A stretch of DNA of 64,000 nucleotides, from assembly GCF_005280735.1 (NCBI RefSeq), contig NZ_CP040077.1, positions 2,480,001 to 2,544,000 on the forward strand, read 5' to 3'. The position numbers and the translations under genes are program-made. The notes beneath the pieces are model-generated. The model had not been told where the DNA came from, ran no database searches, and was given only the letters and a program-made list of their open reading frames with translations. Source of the DNA: Trinickia violacea (GTDB taxonomy: Bacteria > Pseudomonadota > Gammaproteobacteria > Burkholderiales > Burkholderiaceae). Positions 26,175 through 34,358 of this stretch are shown here, piece after piece (the first letter of the stretch is position 1; each line of letters begins with the position of its first letter).

Positions 26175-26186
26175 CTCGATCTCCTG

Positions 26187-26236
26187 TCGATCAGAGTTAG
26201 CGCTTTAGCGCCTACTCGGGTCCCATGCAAAGCTCG
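26187..26236 (+). repeat. Dispersed 50-bp palindromic repeat, copy 2
   Basis: It starts TCGATCAGAGTTAG, has the core GCGCTTTAGCGC, and ends GGGTCCCATGCAAAGCTCG. It matches copy 1 at 41 of 50 positions and is ungapped. It lies inside the predicted 5' leader of the aldolase operon, antisense to copy 1 relative to transcription. A separate hairpin, GCACGC/GCGTGC, follows at 26236-26250. Confidence 0.8.
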
Positions 26237-26280
26237 CACGCTTCGCGTGCAGCACGTGAGAACAGTGCTTCGACCGGAGC

Positions 26281-26309
26281 AGAATAGGTCAAATTAGTTG
26301 CGCGCGCAA
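26281..26309 (-). promoter_or_regulatory. Candidate sigma-70 promoter of the aldolase operon
   Basis: Minus strand TTGCGC (26309-26304), 17 bases, TATTCT (26286-26281). The -35 and most of the spacer lie inside the 32-bp palindrome, as expected for a repressed promoter. The leader would be about 100 bases. Confidence 0.5.
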
Positions 26310-26319
26310 CCAATTTGAC
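26288..26319. promoter_or_regulatory. 32-bp operator-like palindrome, probably for a MarR regulator
   Basis: The left half GTCAAATTAGTTGCGC and right half GCGCAACCAATTTGAC are reverse complements at 15 of 16 positions. The core GTTGCGCGCGCAAC resembles operators described for MarR repressors of catabolic genes. It overlaps the predicted promoter of the aldolase/reductase operon, and a MarR gene lies at the far end of that operon. Confidence 0.75.
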
Positions 26320-26475
26320 GCGATGCTGCGCCACGCGGAAAAACCACGCGGATCACGTTCGCCAACTGGAATCGCAGGAAGAAGCAGACAGCACAAGCCA
26401 CACGCGCATGAGGCGCGCGGGCCTTGCAAAATCCAATAAAGGGGACAAGCGGAGTATTTCGACCGACAGAAGTCG

Positions 26476-26562
26476 TGGTGCGAGGGAGGGGACTCGAACC
26501 CCTACACCCTTGCGGGCGTCAGGACCTAAACCTGGTGCGTCTACCAATTTCGCCACCCTCGC
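26476..26562 (-). tRNA. tRNA-Leu (anticodon TAG)
   Basis: Minus-strand class II tRNA of 87 bases with encoded CCA. The acceptor stem is GCGAGGG/CCCTCGC, a long variable arm (TGACGCCCGCAAGGGTGTA) is present, and the anticodon loop TTTAGGT gives TAG. Confidence 0.97.
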
Positions 26563-26814
26563 AACCGGATGCCACGCATTGCACGCGGCGTCCGCTGTAT
26601 GGCGCGCTTTTCGGTGCTCGCGCCCGCCCCTCGCGGGCCGGACAAGCGGGTCGGTCAAACCCCCGCATCGAAAAGTGCAAGCGCGAGATTCTAACTGATT
26701 CACACCGCGTTGTCTGCAACTCTCGACACGCCTCGATGCTAGAATCCCCGACTGCCCGCAAAGCGACATCGTGCCTCTTGCGGCGCAATCCGCATCCTCC
26801 AAGTCCCCGCTCAA

Positions 26815-27648
26815 GTGAATTTCGACGAATATTGCCAGCAAAAAGCGGCGCCGCCCGGCTCGAGCGCGTACTACGCGCTGCGCCAGGCGCCGCTCGCGCG
26901 CCAGCCTCTTCTCACCGCGCTCTTCGCGCTGCGCCGCGAGCTCGAAGAAACCGTGAAGGAAACGAGCGACCCGACCGTCGGCCGCACCAAGCTCGCGTGG
27001 TGGCAAAAGGAGACGGCGGCGCTGGCCGCTGGACAGCCGTCGCATCCGGTGTCGCTCGCGCTCGCCGCGCACTGCAGCGACGTGCGGGCGGAAGAAGGCG
27101 CGCTGCAAGCGCTCGTCGCCGGCTTCGAGATGGATCTCGATCAGGCGCGCTACCTCGATTTTCCGAATCTGCGCCGCTATATCGAGCACGTCGGCGGGAC
27201 CTTCGCGGGGACGGTCGCGCGTGCCACGGCGCGCGATCCGCTAAGCGCCGAGCGATGGGCCAAGCCGATCGGCAATGCGCTGATGCTCGCGCAGTTCGTG
27301 CAGGAGCTGGGCAATGACGCGCGCCATGGCCGCATCTATATTCCGATCGACGAACTGCAGCGCTATCAGGTGACGGCGGCCGATCTGATCAACCGGAAAT
27401 ACAGCGCGGCGTTCACCGAACTGATGCGCTTTCAAACGAGCCGTGCGCGCGACGCGCTGAAGGCGGCGCTGGCCGGCATTCCGATCGCCGAGCGCGGCAC
27501 GCAGCGTACGCTGCGCGCGCAAATCGCGCTTGCGCTGTCCGTGCTCGAAGAAATCGAACGCGACGGCTACCAGGTGCTGCACCAGCGCATCGCGTTGACG
27601 CCGATCCGCAAGCTGTGGATCGCGTGGCGCGCGGCGCGCAAAGGCTAG
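26815..27648 (+). CDS. Squalene/phytoene synthase-fold protein with degenerate first metal-binding motif (NDUFAF6-like)
   Basis: A 277-residue all-helical protein of the trans-isoprenyl diphosphate synthase head-to-head class. The second motif region is recognisable as VQELGNDARHGRIYIP (residues 161-176), but the first aspartate-rich motif, DDxxD in active enzymes, reads RELEETVKE (41-49). YIEHVGGTFAGTVA occupies the usual central position. The KLAWWQKE segment after the first motif resembles eukaryotic NDUFAF6, a catalytically dead family member that helps assemble complex I. It could therefore be a non-enzymatic factor; true squalene synthase activity is doubtful. The start is GTG at 26815 with no clear ribosome-binding site. 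No hopanoid or carotenoid genes are nearby. Confidence 0.8.
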   Translation: MNFDEYCQQKAAPPGSSAYYALRQAPLARQPLLTALFALRRELEETVKETSDPTVGRTKLAWWQKETAALAAGQPSHPVSLALAAHCSDVRAEEGALQALVAGFEMDLDQARYLDFPNLRRYIEHVGGTFAGTVARATARDPLSAERWAKPIGNALMLAQFVQELGNDARHGRIYIPIDELQRYQVTAADLINRKYSAAFTELMRFQTSRARDALKAALAGIPIAERGTQRTLRAQIALALSVLEEIERDGYQVLHQRIALTPIRKLWIAWRAARKG

Positions 27649-27673
27649 CCGGCGCTCGTTGCGCGGCGCGGCG

Positions 27674-28912
27674 CTAGACCCGCAGCAACGGCAGCGGCTC
27701 GAAGCGCTGTCCCAGCACGCTCGACGCGTCGAGCCCCCACCACGGCCCGAGCACGGTCGCATAGATCTGCCGGAAGTCCACCCCGACAGGCAGATTGCCG
27801 TTTCCATCCAGCCGGGCGAGATCGGGCGCCACGCCGTAAAGTCCGCCGCGCACGAGTCCACCCGTCACGAAGTGCGGCGCGACGGTCCCGTGATCCGTGC
27901 CGTTGCTCTCGTTCTCGCGCGGGCGCCGGCCGAACTCCGCGTAGGTCACGACGAGCGTATTGTCCCAGCGCCCGAGTTCCACCAGCGCCGCGCGCATCGA
28001 CGCGAAGCCGTCCGCCAGTTGCTTGAGCAAGGCCGCCTGTTGACCGGGCTGGTTCTGGTGCGTGTCGAAACCGTTCAAGGTCAGGCGGATCACCGCGACG
28101 CCCTGCCCGGCTTTCGGCCGTCCCTGCGGCGTATCGCAGGCGGCGAGCACCTGCATCGCCGTCTTGATCGAGGTACCGAATGCGCCGCCGGGAAAGGCCG
28201 TCTTCAGTTGATACTCGCCGTCGCGCGCCGCACCGTTGACGGCGGGCCGCAAGCGGTCGGCGGCTTTCACGATGTCGTTCTCGACGTCGAGAATGTGCTC
28301 GAGCTCGGGGTTGCGTTCGTGCAGCGAGACAGGCGTCGCAAGACGCGAGGCGCGCACGAACTGCGTTGGATTCACGAGCGCGATCGCACGCGCACCGTTC
28401 GTCAGCGGGCCCATTTCGGCGCTGCCGATCACCACGCCGTCGGCCGCGAACGTCGACGGCACCGGCGCCTGCGCGAATGCGCGCGTCAGCCACCCTTCCC
28501 GCAAATATTCGTCGGAGCGCGACGCCGTGTCCCAGATCTCGATCGACCGGAAATGCGACAGGTTCGGTTGCGGATAGCTGACGCCTTGGACGATCGCCAA
28601 TTGCTTGGCTTGCCAAAGCGGCATCATCGATTGCAGCGACGGATGCAGCGCAGTGCGATCGTCGAGCTGAATCAGCTGCTCGCGCTTGATGCCGATGTTC
28701 TTGCGCAGCGTCCGGTAGGCCGGATCGGCGTAGGGAACGACGGTGTTCAGCCCGTCGTTGCCGCCCTTGAGCTCGACGAGGATCAGCAGGTTGCGGTACG
28801 TTCGCGGCGACGCGCCGGCGGCATTGCGCGGCGGCTCGCCGGCGAACGACTTAGGCAACCAAAGCGAAACGCCGGTCGCGGCGGTTGTCGCCAGAAAATC
28901 GCGTCTCTTCAT
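27674..28912 (-). CDS. Tat-exported DUF1501 protein
   Basis: A 412-residue protein with a twin-arginine signal at the very N-terminus (MKRRDFLATTAATGVSLWLP, Arg3-Arg4), hence export in folded form. The DUF1501 fold is alkaline-phosphatase-like: LLILVELKGGNDGLNTVVPY near the N-terminus, and GTDHGTVAPHFVTGG and TYAEFGRRPREN further on contain candidate metal ligands. The substrate is not known. I start at the ATG at 28912 so that the Tat motif begins the protein. It lies 111 bp downstream of the DUF1800 gene on the same strand; these two families occur as a pair in many bacteria and are assumed to work together. Confidence 0.93.
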   Translation of the reverse strand: MKRRDFLATTAATGVSLWLPKSFAGEPPRNAAGASPRTYRNLLILVELKGGNDGLNTVVPYADPAYRTLRKNIGIKREQLIQLDDRTALHPSLQSMMPLWQAKQLAIVQGVSYPQPNLSHFRSIEIWDTASRSDEYLREGWLTRAFAQAPVPSTFAADGVVIGSAEMGPLTNGARAIALVNPTQFVRASRLATPVSLHERNPELEHILDVENDIVKAADRLRPAVNGAARDGEYQLKTAFPGGAFGTSIKTAMQVLAACDTPQGRPKAGQGVAVIRLTLNGFDTHQNQPGQQAALLKQLADGFASMRAALVELGRWDNTLVVTYAEFGRRPRENESNGTDHGTVAPHFVTGGLVRGGLYGVAPDLARLDGNGNLPVGVDFRQIYATVLGPWWGLDASSVLGQRFEPLPLLRV

Positions 28913-29023
28913 GCTGCACCTCGTTCGATTGTCGCGTCGCACGCGGCGTGCCCACACTCGGCCGCGGCGTTTCCATCGTTGTCGCTCGTTTCGTGTACGT
29001 GCTCGCCGAGCGCGCGCACGGGC

Positions 29024-30706
29024 TTATTTGAGCTGATATGCCGGGTCCATCAACAACGCCTCGAGATAGGCGCTGCCGGTCGAATCGGTATCGATCGCAT
29101 CGACAGGCGGAATCGGCAAAACCGCATGCTGCAATTGCAACTCGACCGACAAGCCGGGCTTGCCGCCCGGCGCGGCGCCGAATTGCGCGAGCCAGCCGTC
29201 CAGGTCGAAGCGCATGCCGCCCTGCCCGGCTTTGGCCATCGCTTTCTGCGCCTGCGTGCTGGCCGCCGGCATGGTTCGGCTTGCGGCAAGCATGCCGCCA
29301 CCGGCCGTGCTCATACCGCCAGCGCCGACCGCACCCGAGCCGGCCGCGCCTAGGGCGGCCCCGCCTATCTTCATCGGATGCGGCTTACCCGCTTCGGTCG
29401 CTCGGAACAGCTGCTCGACGAATTGCTTGCGTGCGAGCAGCGTCGAGCTGTTGATCCACGTCTGCCCGCCCGGCCACCCCTTCACGTTAGGCGGATAGAA
29501 CAGGTTTTCACCGAAGTTCCGAATGGCGCCGGCGAACGGCTCGGTGCCGTCGTAGGCCACGTCGAATTCGCGCAGCGTCCCGACGACGAACTCAACCGGC
29601 GACTTCACCAGCACGCCGCGGTTGTCCTCGTTCCAGAACGCATCGGAAAGGAACAGCCCGCGCAGCGCCACTTTGATATCGTAGTGGCTCGCCCGGAAGC
29701 GATCGGCGATCGGCTCGATCTGCGCCACATCGGGCGTCTCGGAGACGAATTCGCGCCAAAGCTCGGTGGCCACGAGCGTCGCCGTCTCGGGCTGGGCGAG
29801 CAGGATGTCGAGCACTTGGTCGCCGTCGAGCGGGCCCGTTTGGCCGAGCACCGTCTTCAAGCCGTCGTCATGCAACTGCGGCCGGAAGACGAATGCCTGC
29901 GTGTCCGGATCGACGCCCCAGCCGGTGTACGCACGCGCGGCTTCCGACACGTCTCGCTGCGAATAGTGGCCCTCGCCGAGCGTGAAGAGCTCCATCACCT
30001 CGCGCGCGAAGTTTTCGTTCGGTCTGCCTTTGCGATTGCTCGCGCCGTCGAGATAAAGCAGCATCGCCGGGTCTTTCGCGACGTCGTGCAGCATCACCCC
30101 GAAGTTGCCGAGCGCTTCGCGCCGCAACAGCTCGTCCTGCGCGAGCATCACCTGCGGATAGCCGACCTTGTCCTGGCCCGACGTGAAGTGGTTGTGCCAG
30201 AAGAGCGTCATGCGCTCGGTGAGCGGCGACGGCGTGACCACCATCTCGCGGACCCACCACGCGCGCAGCGCTTCGTAGCGCTGGCCGCGCGTCTGCTGCT
30301 CGGCGCGGCGCTCGTCGGGTGTCCATTCCTTCTGCTCGGCGCGCGTCGGAATCGGCTCGCCGGCCCAGACCGGCAATGGTGTGACGGCTTGCGTGCGCGC
30401 GCCCGCGAGCACCTTGTCGACCGCCTGCTCGCGCGAGAGGCCAACGTATTGCGCGACTTCGTTGGAGTCGGGCGCGAAACCCACGCGGGTCAGGAAAAAG
30501 CGCGCGTCGTTCGCGTCGAGAAGCGCCTGATCGGGACCGTCGGGAGCGACGACGTGCGCTTTGTGACGCTTCGCCTTGAGCGGATGAACGGCGCTCGCGG
30601 CTTGCGCTTGCGCGTCGCGCACCGTCAGCGCCGAGAGTCCGGCCGCGAGCGCCAGGACGCATACGGTCACCGATAGCCTGATCGTCAAAGCGGATTGGAT
30701 TTTCAT
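29024..30706 (-). CDS. Exported DUF1800 protein
   Basis: A 560-residue protein with a Sec signal peptide (MKIQSALTIRLSVTVCVLAL ... AQAQA). DUF1800 motifs include FFLTRVGFAPDSNEVAQY, MTLFWHNHFTSGQDKVG, LLYLDGASNRKGRPNENFAREVMELFTLG (split here as LDGASNRKGRPNENFAREV and MELFTLG) and NVKGWPGGQTWINSSTL. The C-terminal region has a glycine/alanine-rich insert (about residues 455-505) before the last ~50 residues. Function is unknown. The start is ATG at 30706. It is the upstream partner of the DUF1501 gene in a probable two-gene operon. Confidence 0.92.
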   Translation of the reverse strand: MKIQSALTIRLSVTVCVLALAAGLSALTVRDAQAQAASAVHPLKAKRHKAHVVAPDGPDQALLDANDARFFLTRVGFAPDSNEVAQYVGLSREQAVDKVLAGARTQAVTPLPVWAGEPIPTRAEQKEWTPDERRAEQQTRGQRYEALRAWWVREMVVTPSPLTERMTLFWHNHFTSGQDKVGYPQVMLAQDELLRREALGNFGVMLHDVAKDPAMLLYLDGASNRKGRPNENFAREVMELFTLGEGHYSQRDVSEAARAYTGWGVDPDTQAFVFRPQLHDDGLKTVLGQTGPLDGDQVLDILLAQPETATLVATELWREFVSETPDVAQIEPIADRFRASHYDIKVALRGLFLSDAFWNEDNRGVLVKSPVEFVVGTLREFDVAYDGTEPFAGAIRNFGENLFYPPNVKGWPGGQTWINSSTLLARKQFVEQLFRATEAGKPHPMKIGGAALGAAGSGAVGAGGMSTAGGGMLAASRTMPAASTQAQKAMAKAGQGGMRFDLDGWLAQFGAAPGGKPGLSVELQLQHAVLPIPPVDAIDTDSTGSAYLEALLMDPAYQLK

Positions 30707-30916
30707 CGTCTGTCGCTCAGAACATCTGATTGATAGTCTGGCCCGGACCGCACGAATCGCTACGGGAATTGTGCTACTCAACGGCGCGTTTCGCCGTTAA
30801 GTTGACGATGAAATTGCTACGAAATTTTTCGATGACGACAGGCATTCAATTCGCGCAGCCAAACGTTTGCGAATTGAAATTTTCGAATCGAAATGCGCCA
30901 TATCCGCTGAATCGAA

Positions 30917-31252
30917 TCAGCGCTTGTAAAGCTCGCGTACAGCGTCTTCAATATGTTGGCGCAGAAGGCGGCGCTCTTCTGGCGTCATGTGGCCGTCGCG
31001 GCGCTGTCGATCGAGATCGGGTGGGACGGCCGCACGCACGATGGCGTCGGACGCGGAGTGATCAGGCGGTACGGGGTGATCCGCACGGACGGGCTGAGCC
31101 ACTTTGCGGCGAGTTGCCTGATGCCATTGGGAAGGATGTTCGCTGAACGACTCGGCGTGAACCCAAACCGGGCTGGCCGCGCTGGCAAGACCGCCGGCCA
31201 AAGCTAGCGCGACCATTTTGATGCGCGCATTCGGCCAAACCCCTCCGGTCAT
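30917..31252 (-). CDS. Small exported hypothetical protein
   Basis: A 111-residue protein with a clear signal peptide (about residues 1-33, ending SPVWVHA). The mature part is hydrophilic, rich in His, Pro and Arg, and ends in MTPEERRLLRQHIEDAVRELYKR, with the halves MTPEERRLLRQ and HIEDAVRELYKR predicted helical. The start at 31252 is supported by GAAGGGAAC just upstream. I do not recognise the family; C-terminal TPEER-LRQ helices are common in small periplasmic proteins of Burkholderiales. It stands alone, divergent from ompR and 210 bp upstream of the DUF1800 gene on the same strand. Confidence 0.75.
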   Translation of the reverse strand: MTGGVWPNARIKMVALALAGGLASAASPVWVHAESFSEHPSQWHQATRRKVAQPVRADHPVPPDHSASDAIVRAAVPPDLDRQRRDGHMTPEERRLLRQHIEDAVRELYKR

Positions 31253-31496
31253 CTTGTTCCCTTCGTCGTGCGGCAACCGGCTACCTCGAATTACTTGTGC
31301 GAACCCGCTGAGAAAGTCGGGTGTATCGGATGATGTGAAATGGGTGATATGGATTGAAGTATCTACCGAACGGCCGGGTTCCGTAAAGGAGTGTACGCAA
31401 GCATGCTTTACGCCGTGCCACATGCCAGGTAAATTTTGTAACTGACTGTAACCCCAGAAATCCCGCGCCCGCGCTCACCTTTCTAATCGCGCTAAG

Positions 31497-32231
31497 ATGC
31501 CGACCATGGAAACCAAAAACCCCTCGAAAATCCTCGTAGTCGACGACGATCCGCGCTTGCGCGACCTGTTGCGGCGCTATCTCGGCGAACAAGGCTTCAA
31601 TGTCTACGTCGCCGAAAATGCGCCGTCGATGAACAAACTTTGGGTTCGCGAGCGTTTCGATCTGCTCGTGCTCGACCTCATGCTGCCCGGCGAGGACGGC
31701 CTGTCGATCTGCCGGCGTCTGCGCGGCAGCAACGACCGCACGCCGATCATCATGCTGACCGCCAAGGGCGAAGACGTCGATCGCATCGTCGGCCTCGAAA
31801 TGGGCGCCGACGACTACCTGCCGAAACCTTTCAATCCTCGCGAGCTCGTCGCACGCATTCATGCAGTGCTGCGCCGCCAGTCGCCGTCCGAACTGCCGGG
31901 CGCGCCGTCGGAGACGACCGAAGTCTTCGAGTTCGGCGAATTCGCCTTGAATCTCGCCACGCGCACGCTCACGAAGTCCGGACAGGAGATTCCGCTCACG
32001 ACCGGCGAGTTCTCCGTGCTCAAGGTGTTCGCGCGCCATCCGCGTCAGCCGCTGTCACGCGAAAAGCTGATGGAGCTCGCGCGCGGCCGTGAATACGAAG
32101 TGTTCGACCGCAGCCTCGACGTGCAGATCTCGCGTCTGCGCAAGCTGATCGAGCCCGACCCGAGCAGCCCGCGCTTCATCCAGACCGTCTGGGGCCTCGG
32201 CTACGTCTTCATCCCCGACGGCGCGGCTTGA
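31497..32231 (+). CDS. ompR: Two-component response regulator OmpR
   Basis: A 244-residue regulator. The receiver domain has the acidic pair in VVDDDPRLRD, the phosphoacceptor Asp60 in LLVLDLMLPGEDG and Lys in LPKPFNPRELVARI. The C-terminal OmpR/PhoB winged helix is present, with YEVFDRSLDVQISRLRKLIE and VWGLGYVF. Regulation of porins and envelope genes is the family role. Two starts are possible, ATG at 31497 and at 31506; neither has a strong ribosome-binding site. The sensor gene envZ starts 45 bases downstream. Confidence 0.95.
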   Translation: MPTMETKNPSKILVVDDDPRLRDLLRRYLGEQGFNVYVAENAPSMNKLWVRERFDLLVLDLMLPGEDGLSICRRLRGSNDRTPIIMLTAKGEDVDRIVGLEMGADDYLPKPFNPRELVARIHAVLRRQSPSELPGAPSETTEVFEFGEFALNLATRTLTKSGQEIPLTTGEFSVLKVFARHPRQPLSREKLMELARGREYEVFDRSLDVQISRLRKLIEPDPSSPRFIQTVWGLGYVFIPDGAA

Positions 32232-32276
32232 GGCGCTCCCGTCGTACTCGCCACACTCACTCGATAAGAAGGGCCC

Positions 32277-33626
32277 ATGCGCATCGACCGGCGCCTTATG
32301 ACGCACGCGTTCGGCGGGCTCTTCTGGCGAACCTTTCTGCTGATCGCACTGCTCATCGCAGTCAGCCTGGCCGCGTGGTTTCAGAGCTTTCGCGTGATCG
32401 AGCGCGAACCGCGCGCCCAGCGCGTCGCGTTGCAGCTCGTTGCGATCGTCAAGCTCACGCGCACCGCACTCCTTTATTCCGATCCCGACCTGCGGCGCGC
32501 GCTGCTGCAGGATCTGGAGAGCAATGAAGGCGTGCGCGTCTATCCGCGAGAAACCACCGACAAGTACAAGCTGCAGCCCGACGAGTCGCTCAACCGGCTG
32601 ATCGAGCATGACGTCCGCGGGCGCCTGGGCGAAGACACGATCATCGCGCAATCGGTCAACGACATCCCAGGCGTGTGGATCAGCTTCAAGATCGACGACG
32701 ACGACTACTGGGTCGCCCTCGACCGCGATCAGCTCGATAACGTGACCGGCCTGCAATGGGCCGGCTGGGGTGTTTTCGCGCTGGCGCTATCGCTATTCGG
32801 GGCGGCGTTCATCACGAGTCTCGTGAACCGGCCGTTCGCGCGTCTGGCAATCGCGGCGCGCAAAGTCGGCTCGGGGCAATCGCCCGAGGCGCTGCCCGAG
32901 CGAGGCATGGGCGTGGCGGCCGAAACCAACCGCAGCTTCAACCAGATGGTGCGCGACCTCGAGCAGCTCGAGGCCGATCGCGCCTTGATGTTGGCGGGCA
33001 TTTCGCACGACCTGCGCACGCCGCTCGCGCGTCTGCGTCTGGAGACCGAGATGAGTCCGTCCGACCAGGCGACGAAGGACGCGATGATCGACGACATCGA
33101 GCAGATGGACATGATCATCGGCCGCTTCCTCGATTACGCACGTCCGGTGCAGCGCATGCCGGAACCGGTCGACCTTTCGTTGATCGTGGGGGAAATGGCC
33201 TCGCGCCTGGCAGGCGAAGACGGCGTGCGGCTGATCACGCGGCTCGCGCCGTCGGCAGTCATCGAAGCCGATGCGACCGATGTGCGGCGCGTGGTCGGCA
33301 ATCTGCTGGAAAACGCCCGCAAGTACGGCCACAGCGAGAACGACGGCATCCCGCACATCATGCTCGAGACCCGCGTGTCGCATTCGCGCGTGGAGCTGTC
33401 GGTGCTCGACGAAGGCCCCGGTATCCCCGAGGATCAGCTGCCGCTCGTCACCCGTCCGTTCTACCGCGTCGATACGGCGCGCACGCAGGCGAGCGGCACC
33501 GGCCTCGGCATGGCGATCGTGCAGCGGCTCGTGGGCCGCCACCGCGGCGCGTTGCGGTTGCGCAACCGGTCGCCGGGCCCGGGACTCGAAGTCACGATCG
33601 AGTTCCCGCTCGCCCGAGGCGGCTGA
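32277..33626 (+). CDS. envZ: Osmolarity-type sensor histidine kinase EnvZ
   Basis: A 449-residue inner-membrane kinase. TM1 lies at about residues 14-34 (TFLLIALLIAVSLAAWF), a periplasmic segment runs to about 155, TM2 is GWGVFALALSLFGAAFITSLV (about 160-182), and HAMP begins at NRPFARL. The H-box GISHDLRTPLARLRLE has phosphoacceptor His244. The ATPase has NLLENARKYG (N-box), DEGPGIP (G1) and GTGLGMAI (G2). It should phosphorylate the adjacent OmpR. AAGGGCCC precedes the ATG. Confidence 0.96.
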   Translation: MRIDRRLMTHAFGGLFWRTFLLIALLIAVSLAAWFQSFRVIEREPRAQRVALQLVAIVKLTRTALLYSDPDLRRALLQDLESNEGVRVYPRETTDKYKLQPDESLNRLIEHDVRGRLGEDTIIAQSVNDIPGVWISFKIDDDDYWVALDRDQLDNVTGLQWAGWGVFALALSLFGAAFITSLVNRPFARLAIAARKVGSGQSPEALPERGMGVAAETNRSFNQMVRDLEQLEADRALMLAGISHDLRTPLARLRLETEMSPSDQATKDAMIDDIEQMDMIIGRFLDYARPVQRMPEPVDLSLIVGEMASRLAGEDGVRLITRLAPSAVIEADATDVRRVVGNLLENARKYGHSENDGIPHIMLETRVSHSRVELSVLDEGPGIPEDQLPLVTRPFYRVDTARTQASGTGLGMAIVQRLVGRHRGALRLRNRSPGPGLEVTIEFPLARGG

Positions 33627-33690
33627 GCGCCCCCTCCGGTACGGGAGCCGTGGCGACGCCAGCGAACGGCCCGTCATCGTACGACGATAC

Positions 33691-33709
33691 TGGTAGACAA
33701 AATCTACCA
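33691..33709. promoter_or_regulatory. Inverted repeat upstream of the peroxiredoxin gene
   Basis: TGGTAGA-CAAAA-TCTACCA, seven-base arms, 108 bases before the peroxiredoxin ATG and 65 bases after envZ. It may be a regulator site or a weak envZ terminator; it has no long T-tract. Confidence 0.4.
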
Positions 33710-33816
33710 ATTTGAGAAATTCAATAGAGCCAGAGATTGACCCATTCATCGCTGCCGTTACACTGAGCCAGTCGCTCGATTCGGTAGTTTTCTCAACTTC
33801 ACAGTGGAGTAGCCGC

Positions 33817-34323
33817 ATGAAGACCGTGGGCGACAAACTCGAGGCATTCACCGTTACGGCCGCCAAGCCCGGCTTTAACCACTACGAAGAAAACGGCCAA
33901 TCGGCGTTCGAAGAAATCACGGAAACGTCGTTCTCGGACAAGTGGAAAGTCATCTATTTCTACCCGAAAGATTTCACGTCCGACTGCCCGCGGGAAATCA
34001 TCGAATTTGCGAAGCTGCAGAAGGACTTCGCCGAGCGCGACGCCGTGCTGCTCGGCGGCAGCGCCGACAACGAGTTCGTGAAGCTGGCCTGGCGCCGCGA
34101 GCACAAGGACCTAAGCAAGCTGAACCACTATGCGTTCGGCGACGTGAAGGGCGAACTGATCGACCAGCTCGGCGTGCGCGACAAGGAAGCCGGCGTCGCG
34201 CTGCGCGCGACCTTCATCGTCGACCCGGACAACACGATCCAGCACGTTTCGGTAAACAACCTGGACGTCGGCAGTAACCCAAAAGAGATCCTGCGGATTC
34301 TGGCCGGTCTGCAAACCGGCTAG
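33817..34323 (+). CDS. AhpC-type peroxiredoxin lacking a resolving cysteine
   Basis: A 168-residue thioredoxin-fold peroxidase. The peroxidatic site is FYPKDFTSDCPREI with Cys57. This is the only cysteine in the protein. Classical AhpC has a second, resolving cysteine near its C-terminus, in the tail after the ILRILAGLQT-like helix; here the protein stops right after LQTG. It must therefore act as a 1-Cys enzyme or use an external thiol. The FTSDC sequence also differs from the usual FTFVC of AhpC. The start is ATG at 33817 after AGTGGAGT. No ahpD or ahpF gene is adjacent. Confidence 0.9.
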   Translation: MKTVGDKLEAFTVTAAKPGFNHYEENGQSAFEEITETSFSDKWKVIYFYPKDFTSDCPREIIEFAKLQKDFAERDAVLLGGSADNEFVKLAWRREHKDLSKLNHYAFGDVKGELIDQLGVRDKEAGVALRATFIVDPDNTIQHVSVNNLDVGSNPKEILRILAGLQTG

Positions 34324-34358
34324 CTGGGCGCGTGCGGCCGCGCCCCAGCCGCAACCGC

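Noticed and set aside
29024..30676. Plus-strand frames opposite the DUF1800 gene
   Set aside because: They are antisense shadows of an intact gene with a signal peptide and family motifs.
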